The position numbers were made by a program, and so were the translations under genes. Below are positions 35,125 to 46,850 of a stretch of DNA of 64,000 nt, one piece after another. This DNA is from Liolophura sinensis (Eukaryota; Mollusca; Polyplacophora; Chitonida; Chitonidae). The notes below the pieces were generated by a model that did not search any database, was not told the DNA's origin, and saw only the letters and a program-made list of their open reading frames with translations. Location of the stretch: contig NC_088303.1 of NCBI RefSeq assembly GCF_032854445.1, positions 2,427,501 to 2,491,500 of the forward strand, in the 5' to 3' direction. Numbering within the stretch: the stretch's first letter is position 1; each line of letters opens with the position of its first letter.

Positions 35125-37339
35125 ACACAAGATATTAGACCCTGTGACTCCTGCAATGCTAAACTAATTCTGTCTCATCACAAGAAACAACACAAGTTAA
35201 AGTAAGTGAGAGCAAACAATAACACTGATCATGATGACACAACTGCCATGTCATTATGGAAAATATGCCGAGTCAAACAACAAATACTTAAGTGGAAAGT
35301 AATAGCTTTGAAAATTCATGCCATGAAACTGACAATTACACACATGTACTAACTATCTACATGTGCTATTTCCCTTCCTTGTTGACTTCGTGAAGATATA
35401 CCTCTCACATGTATATGTAGTAACAATAGAGTTGCCTCCCCTGGAATGTTGATGTGAGAGCCAGCATGATGCTGATGTTCTGCTATATATGATATTCATA
35501 CCAGTTGGATTTTCAAAGACCAACAAAAAACACTGGCACTTCATATAGGCAAAACAAGTCAAATATTCACCAAAAGTTTGTTAAAATAGGGTGAGAGTTC
35601 AACACAAACAGAGGAGCCAGCAATTTCGGGTAGCAGATTTTGGGATGTTATGCATGGACACCATAGTTCACAGCAAGCTGCTACAAGTGAGTGTGTGTGG
35701 GTGGGTGGTCAAATCAGGCTATGAATATCAGGCTGTCATGCCTAGCGGGACTACTCCAGTCAAGAGAGAATTACATCCCACCCACACCAGTAGATCCCTG
35801 TAATGGATTTCACATAAAGCATATGCTCGTGTTGGACTGCCGGGGACCTGTCCCTAACACTACAAGACAATCAATCAGTGCATACCCTCCACACAGCACA
35901 GACACTGCTATACTTACATACCACACCACTTTCACCATATGCGAGGCTATATCCACCCACCTACACGCCCACCCACCTCATATAATTCTATCACCCCCAC
36001 ACACACTCCCAGGCAATGGACTAGACAATGCCACCACACATATAAATCCATTATTTTAAATTTCTTCGTAAATTACATTACATGCATAATATCATATCCT
36101 AAATAAAGCCCATAGTAAAAGGACAGTCTTCTCTACAAAGTATGCATCTGTTATTAAAATAAGCCCATGTCAATGGAAGCAAACAAACTACAGTACATGT
36201 CCAAGCACCTCATTCCATTGCATCTAAATCAATAGCATTATGTAACCATACGCAGCAAGTCTGGACCAATAAACACAGCATCAGTAGTACAGGCCTTGAC
36301 TTTCATGATTTAACCTTTATTTCACAAACATGTTAGAACTTTGTTTTTATTTATACAGACAAGAACTGTAACAACATGGCTGGATTCAACTGCCCCACTG
36401 AGCAGTTAAAACATAAAAAAAAATAAAAAAGGAATTAACCTTTGGTATAATGAGACTAGGAATTAGTTTATACTATCATGCCTTGACAGCAGGAGACTGG
36501 GTGTCCTCTAGCAGAGGTGAAGTTGTATGAGGCCAGTGTGCTGCTCGGTGCAGAATTCTGCCACATTAGAAAGTCTTGTTAAGCCAGCCCACACAGTGCG
36601 CTATCAGGTGCCCCCAGCTCTCATGACAATGTCTGATATAATCCCCTGTGGTGTAAACGCGTTGCCTGGTCCCCTTTCACCCCCCCCTCCCACAAAAAGC
36701 AACAAAACAAAATAACCCCACAAGAAACAAGCCTCAAATACACTTCAGAGTTAAATCTTGAGCCTGTGAAAGGTCACTAGTGATCTCTATCCATGTGCAT
36801 CTCTGGGCACGAGGTTGTCGCAGATCGTCGCAGCCTGGACAATGTTACTGCTCGTGTTAATTACTGAAGTCTGCCAATACCAAGCCATCCAATAGTCCAC
36901 TCCTAATTCCAAGCCTGTTGGTTACCTAGGTCGCTAGCATTCAGTCCATGACCCAAGCATTGATTTATCCGATGGTAGACACCCATGGCGGTCTCCTAAC
37001 TCAACCTGCCACCTACTGAACAATACCTATGTGTACACAGCATTTCATATTCTCACCAGCACATTGTCTGGGTCACCTTCCGTGAACCTTGTTATAACTG
37101 AGCCTAATGACACAGTGATGACAAGACACTGCATATTTCTCCACGGATGTATACATTACCTCACCTTATCAGGATGAAATGGAGACAAAACACATCTACA
37201 AAAAAACAACATGACTGTATTAAACACCTCTTCCCCTTTACCCGTTCCCCACCACCATCCAGGACTTTTACCTATTAAATCTGTCCGTGAGCTCAAATAC
37301 AACTGGCAAGACCATAAATGTAAACCATTAATACTCCGA
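35125..37339. other. Single-copy DNA, probable upstream intron of ataxin-1 homologue
   Basis: No coding exon was recognised on either strand; short frames lack domains. A C-rich patch (36680) and A-rich runs (36415) are present. On the minus strand it lies upstream of the large exon. Confidence 0.4.
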
Positions 37340-37515
37340 TGAACAGCATAAATACTCACCTATCACATATATATACACAATTAATGGTCAAATATACACC
37401 ATTAATACTCAGATGTACACCATAAATACTCACCTATCACATAAATAAATACACAATTAATGGTCAAATATACACCATTATTGGTCAGATGTACACCTAT
37501 TATTATTATTACTGA
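37340..37515. repeat. Short imperfect repeats around ACCATTAATACTC
   Basis: Motifs ATACACCATTAATACTCAGA, AATACTCACCTATCACATA and ACACAATTAATGGTCAAATA occur two or three times in about 170 bp, ending in a short (TTA)n run at 37499. Confidence 0.75.
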
Positions 37516-37901
37516 AGATCAGTAGTCCAGAGCAATAGAACAGGGCTGTTCATTTCCAGAAGTCTCAAACAAAAGAAATCTAGATTCTGACAATTACAAG
37601 GCATTAGTGAATGATGCAAATCCCTTTGTGTATCTATAATCAGTTGTCAAATGCAGATGTAGTATTATTACCACTGAGAGCCATTGCTTGAACTGCTTAA
37701 AATGGAGCCTAGTGTAAGACATCACAGTTGAGATGCTTACATAGGATGCAAACCGTAAATCTCCATTAAGCAGCACTCAGGGCCAGTTATGGTCACCAAT
37801 AAAACTTCTGTTTAATGTATGTGAAGCAAACAATACATATTCCAGACTGTATTTTCACATCGTTTTCACTATACATGTATTTCATGCCTGCTACTATTGT
37901 T
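37516..37901. other. Single-copy spacer
   Basis: No gene or element was recognised. Confidence 0.45.
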
Positions 37902-38855
37902 CATTGCCACCGAGTGAGTGAGTGTTTGGGGTTTAAACTCGTACTTCATTGCCACTGAGTGAGTGAGTGTTTGGGGTTTAAACTCGTACTTCATTGCCAC
38001 CGAGTGAGTGAGTGAGTGTTTGGGGTTTAAACTCGTACTTCATTGCCACCGAGTGAGTGAGTATTTGGGGTTTAAACTCGTACTTCATTGCCACCGAGTG
38101 GGTGAGTGTTTGGGGTTTAAATTCGTACTTCATTGCCAACAAGTGAGTGAGTGAGTGTTTGGAGTTTAAACTCGTACTTCATTGCCACCGAGTGAGTGAG
38201 TGAGTGTTTGGGGTTTAAACTCGTACTTCATTGCCACCGAGTGAGTGAGTGTTTGGGGTTTAAACTCGTACTTCATTGCCACCGAGTGGGTGAGTGTTTG
38301 GGGTTTAAATTCGTACTTCATTGCCAACAAGTGAGTGAGTGAGTGTTTGGGGTTTAAACTCCTACTTCATTGCCAGTGAGTGAGTGTTTGGGGTTTAAAC
38401 TCGTACTTCATTGCCACCGAGTGAGTGAGTGAGTGTTTGGGGTTTAAACTCGTACTTCACTGCCACCGAGTGAGAGAGTGTTTGGGGTTTAAACTCGTAC
38501 TTCATTGCCACCAGGGGGCCTCCGTGGCTCAGTCGGTTAGCGCGCTAGCACAGCGTAATGACCCAGGAGCCTCTCACCAATGCGGTCGCTGTGAGTTCAA
38601 GTCCAGTTCATGCTGGCTTCCTCTCTGGCCGTAAGTGGGAAGGTCTGTCAGCAACCTGCGGATGGTTGTGGGTTTCCCCTGGGCTGTGCCCGGTTTCCAC
38701 CCACCATAATGCTGGCCGCCGTCGTATAAGTGAAATATTCTTGAGTACGGCGTAAAGCACGAATCAAATAAATAAATAAATAAATCATTGTCACCAAATG
38801 AGTGAGTGAGTGAGTGAGTGTTTGGGGTTTAAACTTGTACTTCATTGCCACCCAA
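37902..38855. repeat. 45-49-bp array with GTTTAAAC, split by a SINE
   Basis: Units contain CATTGCCACCGAGTGAGTGA, GTGTTTGGGGTTTAAACTCG and TACTT. The period is 45 bp, or 49 where GAGT is repeated once more (for example 37925 to 37970). About 13 units lie left of the SINE at 38514 and one unit lies to its right (38786-38855), so the array predates the insertion. A three-unit block near 38085-38175 recurs near 38270-38360, sharing the variant GCCAACAAGTGAG. Confidence 0.95.
38514..38785 (+). mobile_element. Full-length tRNA-derived SINE with target-site duplication
   Basis: The best-preserved SINE in the window, about 272 bp. The head carries a box-A-like TGGCTCAGTCGGTTAGCGCG and a box B GTGAGTTCAAGTCC at about 38591-38604. 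The body includes GGTCTGTCAGCAACCTGCGG, CCCACCATAATGCTGGCCGC and GTGAAATATTCTTGAGTACG. It ends in an AAATAAATAAATAAAT tail. CATTGCCACCA (38503-38513) and CATTGTCACCA (38786-38796) flank it with one mismatch and form the target-site duplication inside the 45-bp array. A Pol III transcript is expected for this class; LINE-dependent mobilisation is inferred. Confidence 0.93.
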
Positions 38856-39298
38856 CCAAAGAACACACATATTCCTGTAATTTTCTTCAATTTTTCACCA
38901 GCCAGATAACAAGAGTAACATTAATTAATTGAAACCATCACACACTTGTCAAATGACATGTTCTAAACACTGTAGTTGCAATATGCGTGACACATAAGCT
39001 TATTTGTTATTTGTTAAAAGCATTTATTTTGGTTCTTAATAACATTCTAATTATTTATGTTCTACCAATCATCTAGAAACAAGAACAAAAAACACACACC
39101 AACATGCATCATGGATACAAAATGTACGCTTACCAAGAAAAAAGCTAAAATGTATGCTTACTAAGAGAAGACATCTATTCAAAAAAGAGTTCATCTACAT
39201 ATAGTTAAAGGTTATTAGTGAATGTAGCAACTTTCAGATGCAAACATTTTGTGTCAAATCGCTGAAACACTTCAGGTAAAGCATTTCAAGTACCCTTC
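38856..39298. other. Single-copy spacer
   Basis: AT-rich; no gene or element was recognised. Confidence 0.45.
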
Positions 39299-39640
39299 TA
39301 CTGTGTGTACTGGACGCCCAAGCTGTATCATCTGAACAATGGAGTGTACTATGTGTACTGGACGCCCAAGCTGTATCATCTGAACAATGGAGTGTACTAT
39401 GTGTACTGGACGCCCAAGCTGTATCATCTGAACAATGGAGTGTACTATGTGTACTGGACGCCCAAGCTGTATCATCTGAACAATGGAGTGTACTATGTGT
39501 ACTGGACGCCCAAGCTGTATCATCTGAACAATGGAGTGTACTATGTGTACTGGACGCCCAAGCTGTATCATCTGAACAATGGAGTGTACTATGTGTACTG
39601 GACGCCCAAGCTGTATCATCTGAACAATGGAGTGTAGATC
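39299..39640. repeat. 48-bp tandem repeat, seven near-perfect units
   Basis: GTGTACTGGACGCCCAAGCT followed by GTATCATCTGAACAATGGAG and TGTACTAT repeats seven times without visible differences, which implies very recent expansion. It is open on both strands (for example YWTPKLYHLNNGVYYV per unit) because of the 16-codon period; no gene is inferred. Confidence 0.98.
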
Positions 39641-40339
39641 CCACACCCAAAAAAACAGCAATGTCAGAGGTTAATCACATCAGCACAATTTGATAGGACA
39701 CTTCACCATAAACACCGTCAATGGGTCACATTGCTAACATTTCAAAGCAGAATTGCTGTTAAACCAGTTTGTAGCCAAATCAAGAGACAAATTTTTGAGT
39801 TTCTGGGGAAAATTTTCAGTGAAAAGATATGTATTCCATTTTTTTTTTTGGCAATGTTCAAACTATGTCAGAGGTTGTGTTGGTACAAACTTTATCTTGT
39901 TCAATTTAATGCTACATTCTGTCACATTATATACGTTCTGACGGCTGATGATATATGTAATGAGAAAGGGTAAAAGTACCTTACCCAAAACCTATGTCCA
40001 CATTAAGGTTTGTCATAAACACAAAGCAGTGCAGTTAAACACTCTCTAAAAGCACAAACTACAAGGAACTGTACACAATATAAGGATTACAATTCACATT
40101 TCTTACATAACATCACATTTTGTCATATATTGTATGCTGCAAATACTAGAAACCACAAAATATACTGCATTTCTATATTTCAGTTTAACTGAACCACCAT
40201 CAGCTGCTTTTTTGTATTTTAATGTGTAATAGAGAAACTCAACATGCCTGTCTCATCATGTCTTGAGTGTTGACCGTGGCCTCCTAGAAAAGCTCACCAA
40301 CTTAAATCACAGTACTGCACATATACATAATACAACTAC
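39641..40339. other. Single-copy DNA
   Basis: AT-rich; no exon, array or element was recognised. Confidence 0.45.
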
Positions 40340-40554
40340 ATATTGTGTGTCCAAAACACACTAGGACAAACATCTGTTATCCATAAATATAAGTATTGTG
40401 TGTCCAAAACACACTAGGACAAATATCTGTCATCCATAAATATAAGTATTGTGTGTCCAAAACACACTAGGACAAATATCTGTCATCCATAAATATAAGT
40501 ATTGTGTGTCCAAAACACACTAGGACAAATATCTGTCATCCATAAATATAAGTA
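40340..40554. repeat. 53-bp tandem repeat, four units
   Basis: ATTGTGTGTCCAAAACACAC begins at 40342, 40395, 40448 and 40501. Each unit contains the short inverted repeat GTGT...ACAC around CCAAA. Units two to four are identical. Confidence 0.96.
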
Positions 40555-40574
40555 CATGCTTTATAAGATATTAC

Positions 40575-41362
40575 TATATTTACATACACAATGTGGAATG
40601 TGCATGTTAACAGTTTACATACACAATGTGGAATGTGCATGTTAACAGTTTATACATGTTAATAGTTTACACATGTTAATAGTTTACATACACAATGTGG
40701 AATGTGCATGTTAACAGTTTACACATGTTAACAGTTTACATACACAATGTGGAATGTGCATGTTAACAGTTTACATACACAATGTGGAATGTGCATGTTA
40801 ACAGTTTACACATGTTAATAGTTTACATACACAATGTGGAATGTGCATGTTAACAGTTTACACATGTTAACAGTTTACATACACAATGTGGAATGTGCAT
40901 GTTAACAGTTTACATACACAATGTGGAATGTGCATGTTAACAGTTTACACATGTTAACAGTTTACATACACAATGTGGAATGTGCATGTTAACAGTTTAC
41001 ACATGTTAATAGTTTACATACACAATGTGGAATGTGCATGTTAACAGTTTACACATGTTAACAGTTTACATACACAATGTGGAGTGTGCATGTTAACAGT
41101 TTACATACACAATGTGGAATGTGCATGTTAACAGTTTACATACACAATGTGGAATGTGCATGTTAACAGTTTACACATGTTAATAGTTTACACATGTTAA
41201 TAGTTTACATACACAATGTGGAATGTGCATGTTAACAGTTTACACATGTTAACAGTTTACATACACAATGTAGAATGTGCATGTTAACAGTTTACATACA
41301 CAATGTGGAATGTGTATGTTAACAGTTTACACATGTTAAAAGGTTACATACACAATGTGGAG
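40575..41362. repeat. Composite array of 35-bp and 17-bp units
   Basis: A 35-bp unit (TTTACATACACAATGTGGAA TGTGCATGTTAACAG) alternates irregularly with a 17-bp unit (TTTACACATGTTAACAG). The short unit looks like the long one with an 18-bp internal deletion. The order is not strictly alternating: two long units follow each other near 40745, 40885 and 41095, and two short ones near 40650 and 41175. Every unit ends in TGTTAACA or TGTTAATA. Confidence 0.95.
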
Positions 41363-41814
41363 GATAAGCCATAGTTGTACACATGCACATGTGGTTAAAT
41401 TACATTTAAATATTTAAACCAAGTGTGTACCTGTTTGGCCTATAACAATTCACTGAGATTAAAAATAAGATTGCTTCCCTAGTTTTCTTTCACAGAAAAA
41501 AAGTTCTGCAGACATTTTGTGCAAATTTTTTTTATTAAGATTAAATAATTTATCTTAAATCACAAGACCAAACCACTTTCTTATATTTTAGAGTGCACAG
41601 ATAAACTTAAGGTTCAAATTTACACTGATATAACATTTTCTCAACTTTTTTAAATTTCATTTACCCATTGTGCTGTAATCAAACAGGGCAAGCAGGAAGT
41701 TTTTCAGTGACAGGTATGAATATATATATATATATATATATACCTCACCCTAGGAAATCTCTTATGTAGTTTTGCCACCTTACACCATCCCACTTATTAG
41801 TGATAGTTAACGAT
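41363..41814. other. Single-copy DNA with a short (TA)n run
   Basis: AT-rich, with a TA microsatellite at about 41720-41741. No gene or element was recognised. Confidence 0.5.
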
Positions 41815-42032
41815 GAATCACCAGCAGTTAGGTGATCACCAGTACATAGGTAATCGCCAGCAGTTAGGTGATCTCCAGGGGTTAGGTGATCGCCAGTATC
41901 TAAGTGATCACCAGCAGTTAGGTGATCACCAGTACTTAGGTGATCGCCAGCAGTTAGGTGATCGCCAGCGGTTAGGTGATCGCCAGCAGTTAGGTGATCG
42001 CCAGCAGTTAGGTGATCACCAGTATGTGAAGT
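41815..42032. repeat. 18-bp tandem repeat, ~12 units
   Basis: CAGCAGTTAGGTGATCGC with CAGTACTTAGGTGATCAC variants. GGTGATC(G/A)CC, almost palindromic, is present in nearly every unit. Confidence 0.96.
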
Positions 42033-42257
42033 ATATAGGCATTACAGGCTCCTGTCAGGCCTTCCAATATCTATTACAATGCCAGCTTACAGATTTTACA
42101 CAATACATGTAATTAGGCCTATGCATGGTTAACAACACCTTAATGAGTCATCTGTTTTATCTTTAGCTGAATCCTTTTTTTCCTTCAAGCTTTTACTTTT
42201 ATTAACAATACTGGTGCTGTGAATGCTTGTCACAAAATCCCATATGATGACATGTAC
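42033..42257. other. Single-copy spacer
   Basis: No gene or element was recognised. Confidence 0.45.
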
Positions 42258-42480
42258 TTACTAACTTACTTACTTGTATTTATTTGATTAGTATGTAAGC
42301 ATGTTCTCAAGATTTTCTCCGTTGTATTACAGCCGTTAGGTTCATTGGCAGTAAACTGCAGGCCCTTGACAATTAACTAACAAACCTCCAGACTTAAGGC
42401 AGCATCCACATTACCAACATCTGGATTTGAACCTTAGGCCATCCTTATTGGTACAGGTACATATCGGGAGATAGCATCGC
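42258..42480 (-). mobile_element. Decayed tRNA-like SINE
   Basis: On the minus strand: GATGGCCTAAGGTTCAAATC CAGATG (box B), then GCCTGCAGTTTACTGCC, then GAAAATCTTGAGAACATGC and a CTAATCAAATAAATAC tail. Layout (tRNA-like head, CTGCAGTTT, AAATAAAT tail) resembles the other minus-strand SINE relics, but box A is poorly preserved. Confidence 0.5.
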
Positions 42481-44670
42481 TTTAGTTCAGAATATGTACA
42501 TGCCAGAAAAACTACACAATCATTTCTAATCTTTCAATATGTACCTCTCTGAGTTAAAATGACAGTCACGATCAGGACTCCTCCGCGCTGTATAAAATTC
42601 ACATAAAAACAATTAAGCAAAATAAAAATAGCCATATATCCTATGAACAAGACCTTCAGAAAAATTTATAGTAATGATGGAAACTCTATCTACTGACTAT
42701 ATAAGTCTATCTGATAAAAGCATTAAAAACAGTCCGCAATAAAACACACCAATATAGGAAGCCTGAGATGCAGTGAAGGTATGATTAACAGTGTTTTCTA
42801 TGAATTCTGATCTAAATTTAACCTTTGCGGCTCTGCTTAGTCATCCCCACCCCCTCGCCCCACCATCAGCGTCTTCTGGTTAAATGTGCCCAAGCTTGAT
42901 GACGCTCTACGCACTCCAACATTGATGATATTGACGTGGTTTAGCCGCCCTTGATTTTTTACCCAGCATCTCAACACTCCAAGAATATCTGCTTTCAAGC
43001 CAGCAATTTACCTGGGAAGTGACTGGCTAGGCTGCTAATGACAGATGACCTGAAGCTATCTTTACAGCCAAATGACACCAGTCAATGGGGAGGGGGAGGG
43101 GTGTATTCTGGGGGCAGTGCTGTTTACACACCCACACCACAACCCCTGCATATATAACTGATTTTCGTTTTCATTGTTCCATGTTGCCATACTACCTTGC
43201 AGAGATTTAAACCTCATCAGGTACATGTACCTTGCTCTCTAATCTTCTCCTACACATACTTACCCCACTTAAATAACTATACAGTATATGCTCTTATTAA
43301 TTTAGAAGCTGATTTTAAAACTATTAAAACTAAACTGCTACATTCTTGTGAATCTAGTGAAAGGCTGCAAAATTCCCTTCTGATCAGTTTGCCATGAAGT
43401 TAATATGAGCAAGACTACGGTGTGATGCACTTTGCTTATAACTTTAACTACATGCACATATTGTGGTAGATATGATAGGACACAACACATACAGGCTTGG
43501 TCCAAATATTTATTTGGTAGGTCATAAATTTCAAGATGAAATTTTCGCACATACAGGTGTAATTTTTTCTACCTTTTTGTTGTTTTTTTTTTTAAATACT
43601 TGAACAACTCATGCTCATCCTTTACTTCCTATTTCTCACCTCACCTATTAAAGTTTACATTTAAGATGAATATTTCTCTCCTATCAAGATTACATGTACA
43701 CAAATCATTTCCTCCCTAAACAAATATACTGGTATACTGAAATTAAGAAACAAATACTTCAGACATGAGGAAAACCCAAAATAAAATTGTCTTTGTGACA
43801 TCAGAAAGCCTTTGAACTCTTTTCTGCCTGAGAACAAATACTAATTGCTATAAACTACCTGTGCACCCCTGTCTAAGTCTAATCCTAGGGGACAGGTTGG
43901 TACAGGTATCTTCATTTGTTAACTGGTATAACACATAATACATGTAGCTCAGACACAGGTAACAATGTGCATCAATATCTAGCAATTCATTCAGTCCACA
44001 TAGAAACATCAAAGGATTAATTACCTGGTACTGTAGACCCCCCCCCCTCCCCCCCCCTTGTAATCAGCCCTCCCTCTGCATTAATCTATAGGATCTCTGA
44101 GCCATAATGGGTCCTTGGTATTCCTGGATTCATTCAAAGAGAGAGCATGCAGATATTTTGCAATTATCTTGTTAATGGCTACTACACAATGATGCTGATA
44201 CATATACAATACATCCGGAAATTACTCTGGACCCTCTACTTTTGTTTTTCCCCTCTCATCTCCCATAGAAGATGCCCTATCTTTTTCTCTTCTTTTGCAC
44301 CTTCTTAACACTTCATAACAATAGAATTCTCATTTTCACACAATTAATCTGTCTCTTTGTGTGACATAACTGTACCTGAGCATTCCCCTGATTGAAGTTC
44401 TCACTGCTGGGCTCAGGTGTACATATCCTCAGATACACGCCAGTAAATCACACAAACACTTCTGTATTAAGAGCGTAACGTCACAAACAACACTTACAAA
44501 CCTTTAGAAATACAACAATTAAAACTTCCTTGTTCAGAAGTGATGAATGGAGTGCCAACACAAATTTGCTGGAGTTTTTTTCCTCTGCTTGTTGGTGGAT
44601 GTCACTTTGTAGCACAGTCTTTGATGTTTACATTTTGGTGGGTATTACTTACAGCAAATGACCTGAACTT
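42481..44670. other. Single-copy DNA
   Basis: No coding exon, array or SINE was recognised. Homopolymer C tracts at about 44039-44057 and G-rich sequence near 43086 are the only compositional features. Confidence 0.4.
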
Positions 44671-44795
44671 TCACCCAAGACTAAAACGCACATCTTGCTT
44701 CATACTGGTCAGATGTTATTCTATTGGGACATTCACCCAAGACTAAGACACACATCTTGCCTCATTCTGCTCGCATGTTATTGTATTGGAGCGTT
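44671..44795. repeat. Two-copy ~60-bp direct repeat
   Basis: TTCACCCAAGACTAARACRC ACATCTTGC occurs at about 44671 and 44731 and each copy continues with ATGTTATTSTATTGG. The copies are diverged. Confidence 0.75.
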
Positions 44796-45639
44796 GTTCG
44801 AGTACTGTAGTTAGACTGACTTTGATCTAAGAACACGTGAAAATCCAGGGGGCGTTGTTTGATTGCTGTTGCTGTCATGTTCATGGCAGGTAGTTTGTAT
44901 TTTGTATGTCAGTAGCCCCAGTAGCCAATGGCCCTTCTCCAGCGGCCAGTTAGGAAAGGGCTGCACCCTTTGGTCAGATTCTGCCCATGTCCCTTTACCC
45001 CTATCCCCTTAGTAACAGTCAATGGATTAAGCTTGCTTTATTCCTCTGCCTGCCTGTGCGCCTGCCCTGGTCAACCTGCCTGGCCTCAGAATAGCCCAAT
45101 GGCCTTGGAGCAACAGGCCAGCTCCCTATACTCCCATCCTACCCCTTAATTCCAATACTCAACCAGATTTTAACCCATCACACCCAGGCACTCAGTTTAG
45201 ATTATTGCCTCATCTTATACAATGCATGATGTTGGTTGCTCTGGGCAACATCAGGCTATACACTCCTGATGTTCAGTGATCCAGACACAGAAGCATGTCA
45301 CACACAACACTCAAGTTAACAGACACCATTCCAGATGTCTGTTACATGTACATATATTTTCACTCTACACGGTAAAAGGTAAATCACCTACCTAGTGACT
45401 GGAGACAGGATGAGGGCAAGGCCTATAAAGAGGGTCTAGGGTGGAGAAAACACTTGGATCCAATAGACAGAGAGGAGTTCCAGAGGTCCCTGGGTCCTCA
45501 GGAGCACTACCACTGACTTCAACCCACAACCACCCTGAGCACAATATAGCAGCCCTTAACTAGGTCATATAGTACAACTGGCCTGCATTCCCCCCACAAT
45601 ATCAAGCTACCCAGACAGCATACCAGCCATGCTTTCCCA
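44796..45639. other. Single-copy DNA
   Basis: No exon or element was recognised; somewhat more GC-rich around 44920-45140. Confidence 0.4.
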
Positions 45640-45765
45640 GCGGCTCTTGGCCAATCAGTGTGGGCCCTGGTGGTATGGGGGCGGGCATGGTTAACGGGTT
45701 AGGAGTTCAGGTGTTCAGGTCACTCGGCTGCGCTGCGCTGCGACAACAAAGACCAGGTGTAAGCG
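45640..45765. promoter_or_regulatory. GC-rich promoter-like patch
   Basis: Within an AT-rich region this patch has GGCCAATCAG (CCAAT box), GGGGGCGGGC (GC box) and a CGGCTGCGCTGCGCTGCG run within about 90 bp. It could be a promoter of the minus-strand ataxin-1 gene or a regulatory element, but no start site or exon can be tied to it. Confidence 0.25.
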
Positions 45766-46275
45766 GGAAATTGATGAATCCCACATCCGAAGTAGCTGGC
45801 TATCATGTACTACACTGAACTTACACAATGGATTAGCAAGGATTAAAAGCAATGCACCATTTCCAGGCTAAGGCTGCTCAAATAAATACAGGACGTACTT
45901 CACTATTAAGTGGTATATTAATTTACAGACAGATTTGAATTCCAGCAACCTTAAGGTGCACTGAACAAAACCAGAAGTAGTCCTGAGTCAGGTCAAGGTA
46001 ATCTTCTGTTTCTATGAACAGAACAGAAATATACCCAGAATACTGTTATTACAAAATGACAATATATAATAATTAGCTTACGCCTTCCATATTTTATATG
46101 GCTTTCCTGCAACATGCACATGAAAACCCATAGCTGGATGAGCATATATATGCAAATTATACATGTATTTTGTATATGTGTGTACTGTATGTATTTATGC
46201 TCAATATTTTGATGTCATATTTCCTGATATTTTTTTTTGTATTCATGTGCAGATTATTTCACTCTTACACTGTTT
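45766..46275. other. Single-copy DNA
   Basis: AT-rich; no gene or element was recognised. Confidence 0.4.
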
Positions 46276-46850
46276 GTGGGCCAATGATATCGTGTTAACA
46301 CTTACATATATGTGGGCCAATGATATCGTGTTAACAATTACATAAGTGTGGGCCAATGATATCATGTTAACAATTACATACATGTGGGCCAATGATATCG
46401 TGTTAACAATTACGTAAGTGTGGGCCAATGATATCGTGTTAACAATTACATACATGTGGGCCAATGATATCGTGTTAACAATTACATACATGTGGGCCAA
46501 CGATATCGTGTTAACAATTACATACATGTGGGCCAATGATATCGTGTTAACAATTACATAAATGTGGGCCAATGATATCGTGTTAACAATTACATAAATG
46601 TGGGCCAATGATATCGTGTTAACAATTACATACATGTGGGTCAATGATATCGTGTTAACAACTACATACATGTGGGCCAATGATATCGTGTTAACAATTA
46701 CACACATGTGGGCCAATGATATCGTGTTAACAATTACATACATGTGGGCCAATGATATCGTGTTAACAATTAAATAAATGTGGGCCAATGATATCGTGTT
46801 AACAATTACATACATGTGGGCCAATGATATAGTCTAAACAATTACATACA
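46276..46850. repeat. 36-bp tandem repeat, 16 units
   Basis: GTGGGCCAATGATATCGTGT TAACAATTACATACAT repeats every 36 bp (46276, 46312 and so on). Each unit holds CCAAT and the palindromes GATATC and GTTAAC. The minus strand is open for 193 codons (SLAHMYVIVNTI per unit), again because the period is a multiple of three. Confidence 0.97.

Noticed and set aside
38514-38620. A functional tRNA gene
   Set aside because: Box A and box B are present, but their spacing is stretched and the sequence continues into a SINE body and tail with a target-site duplication.
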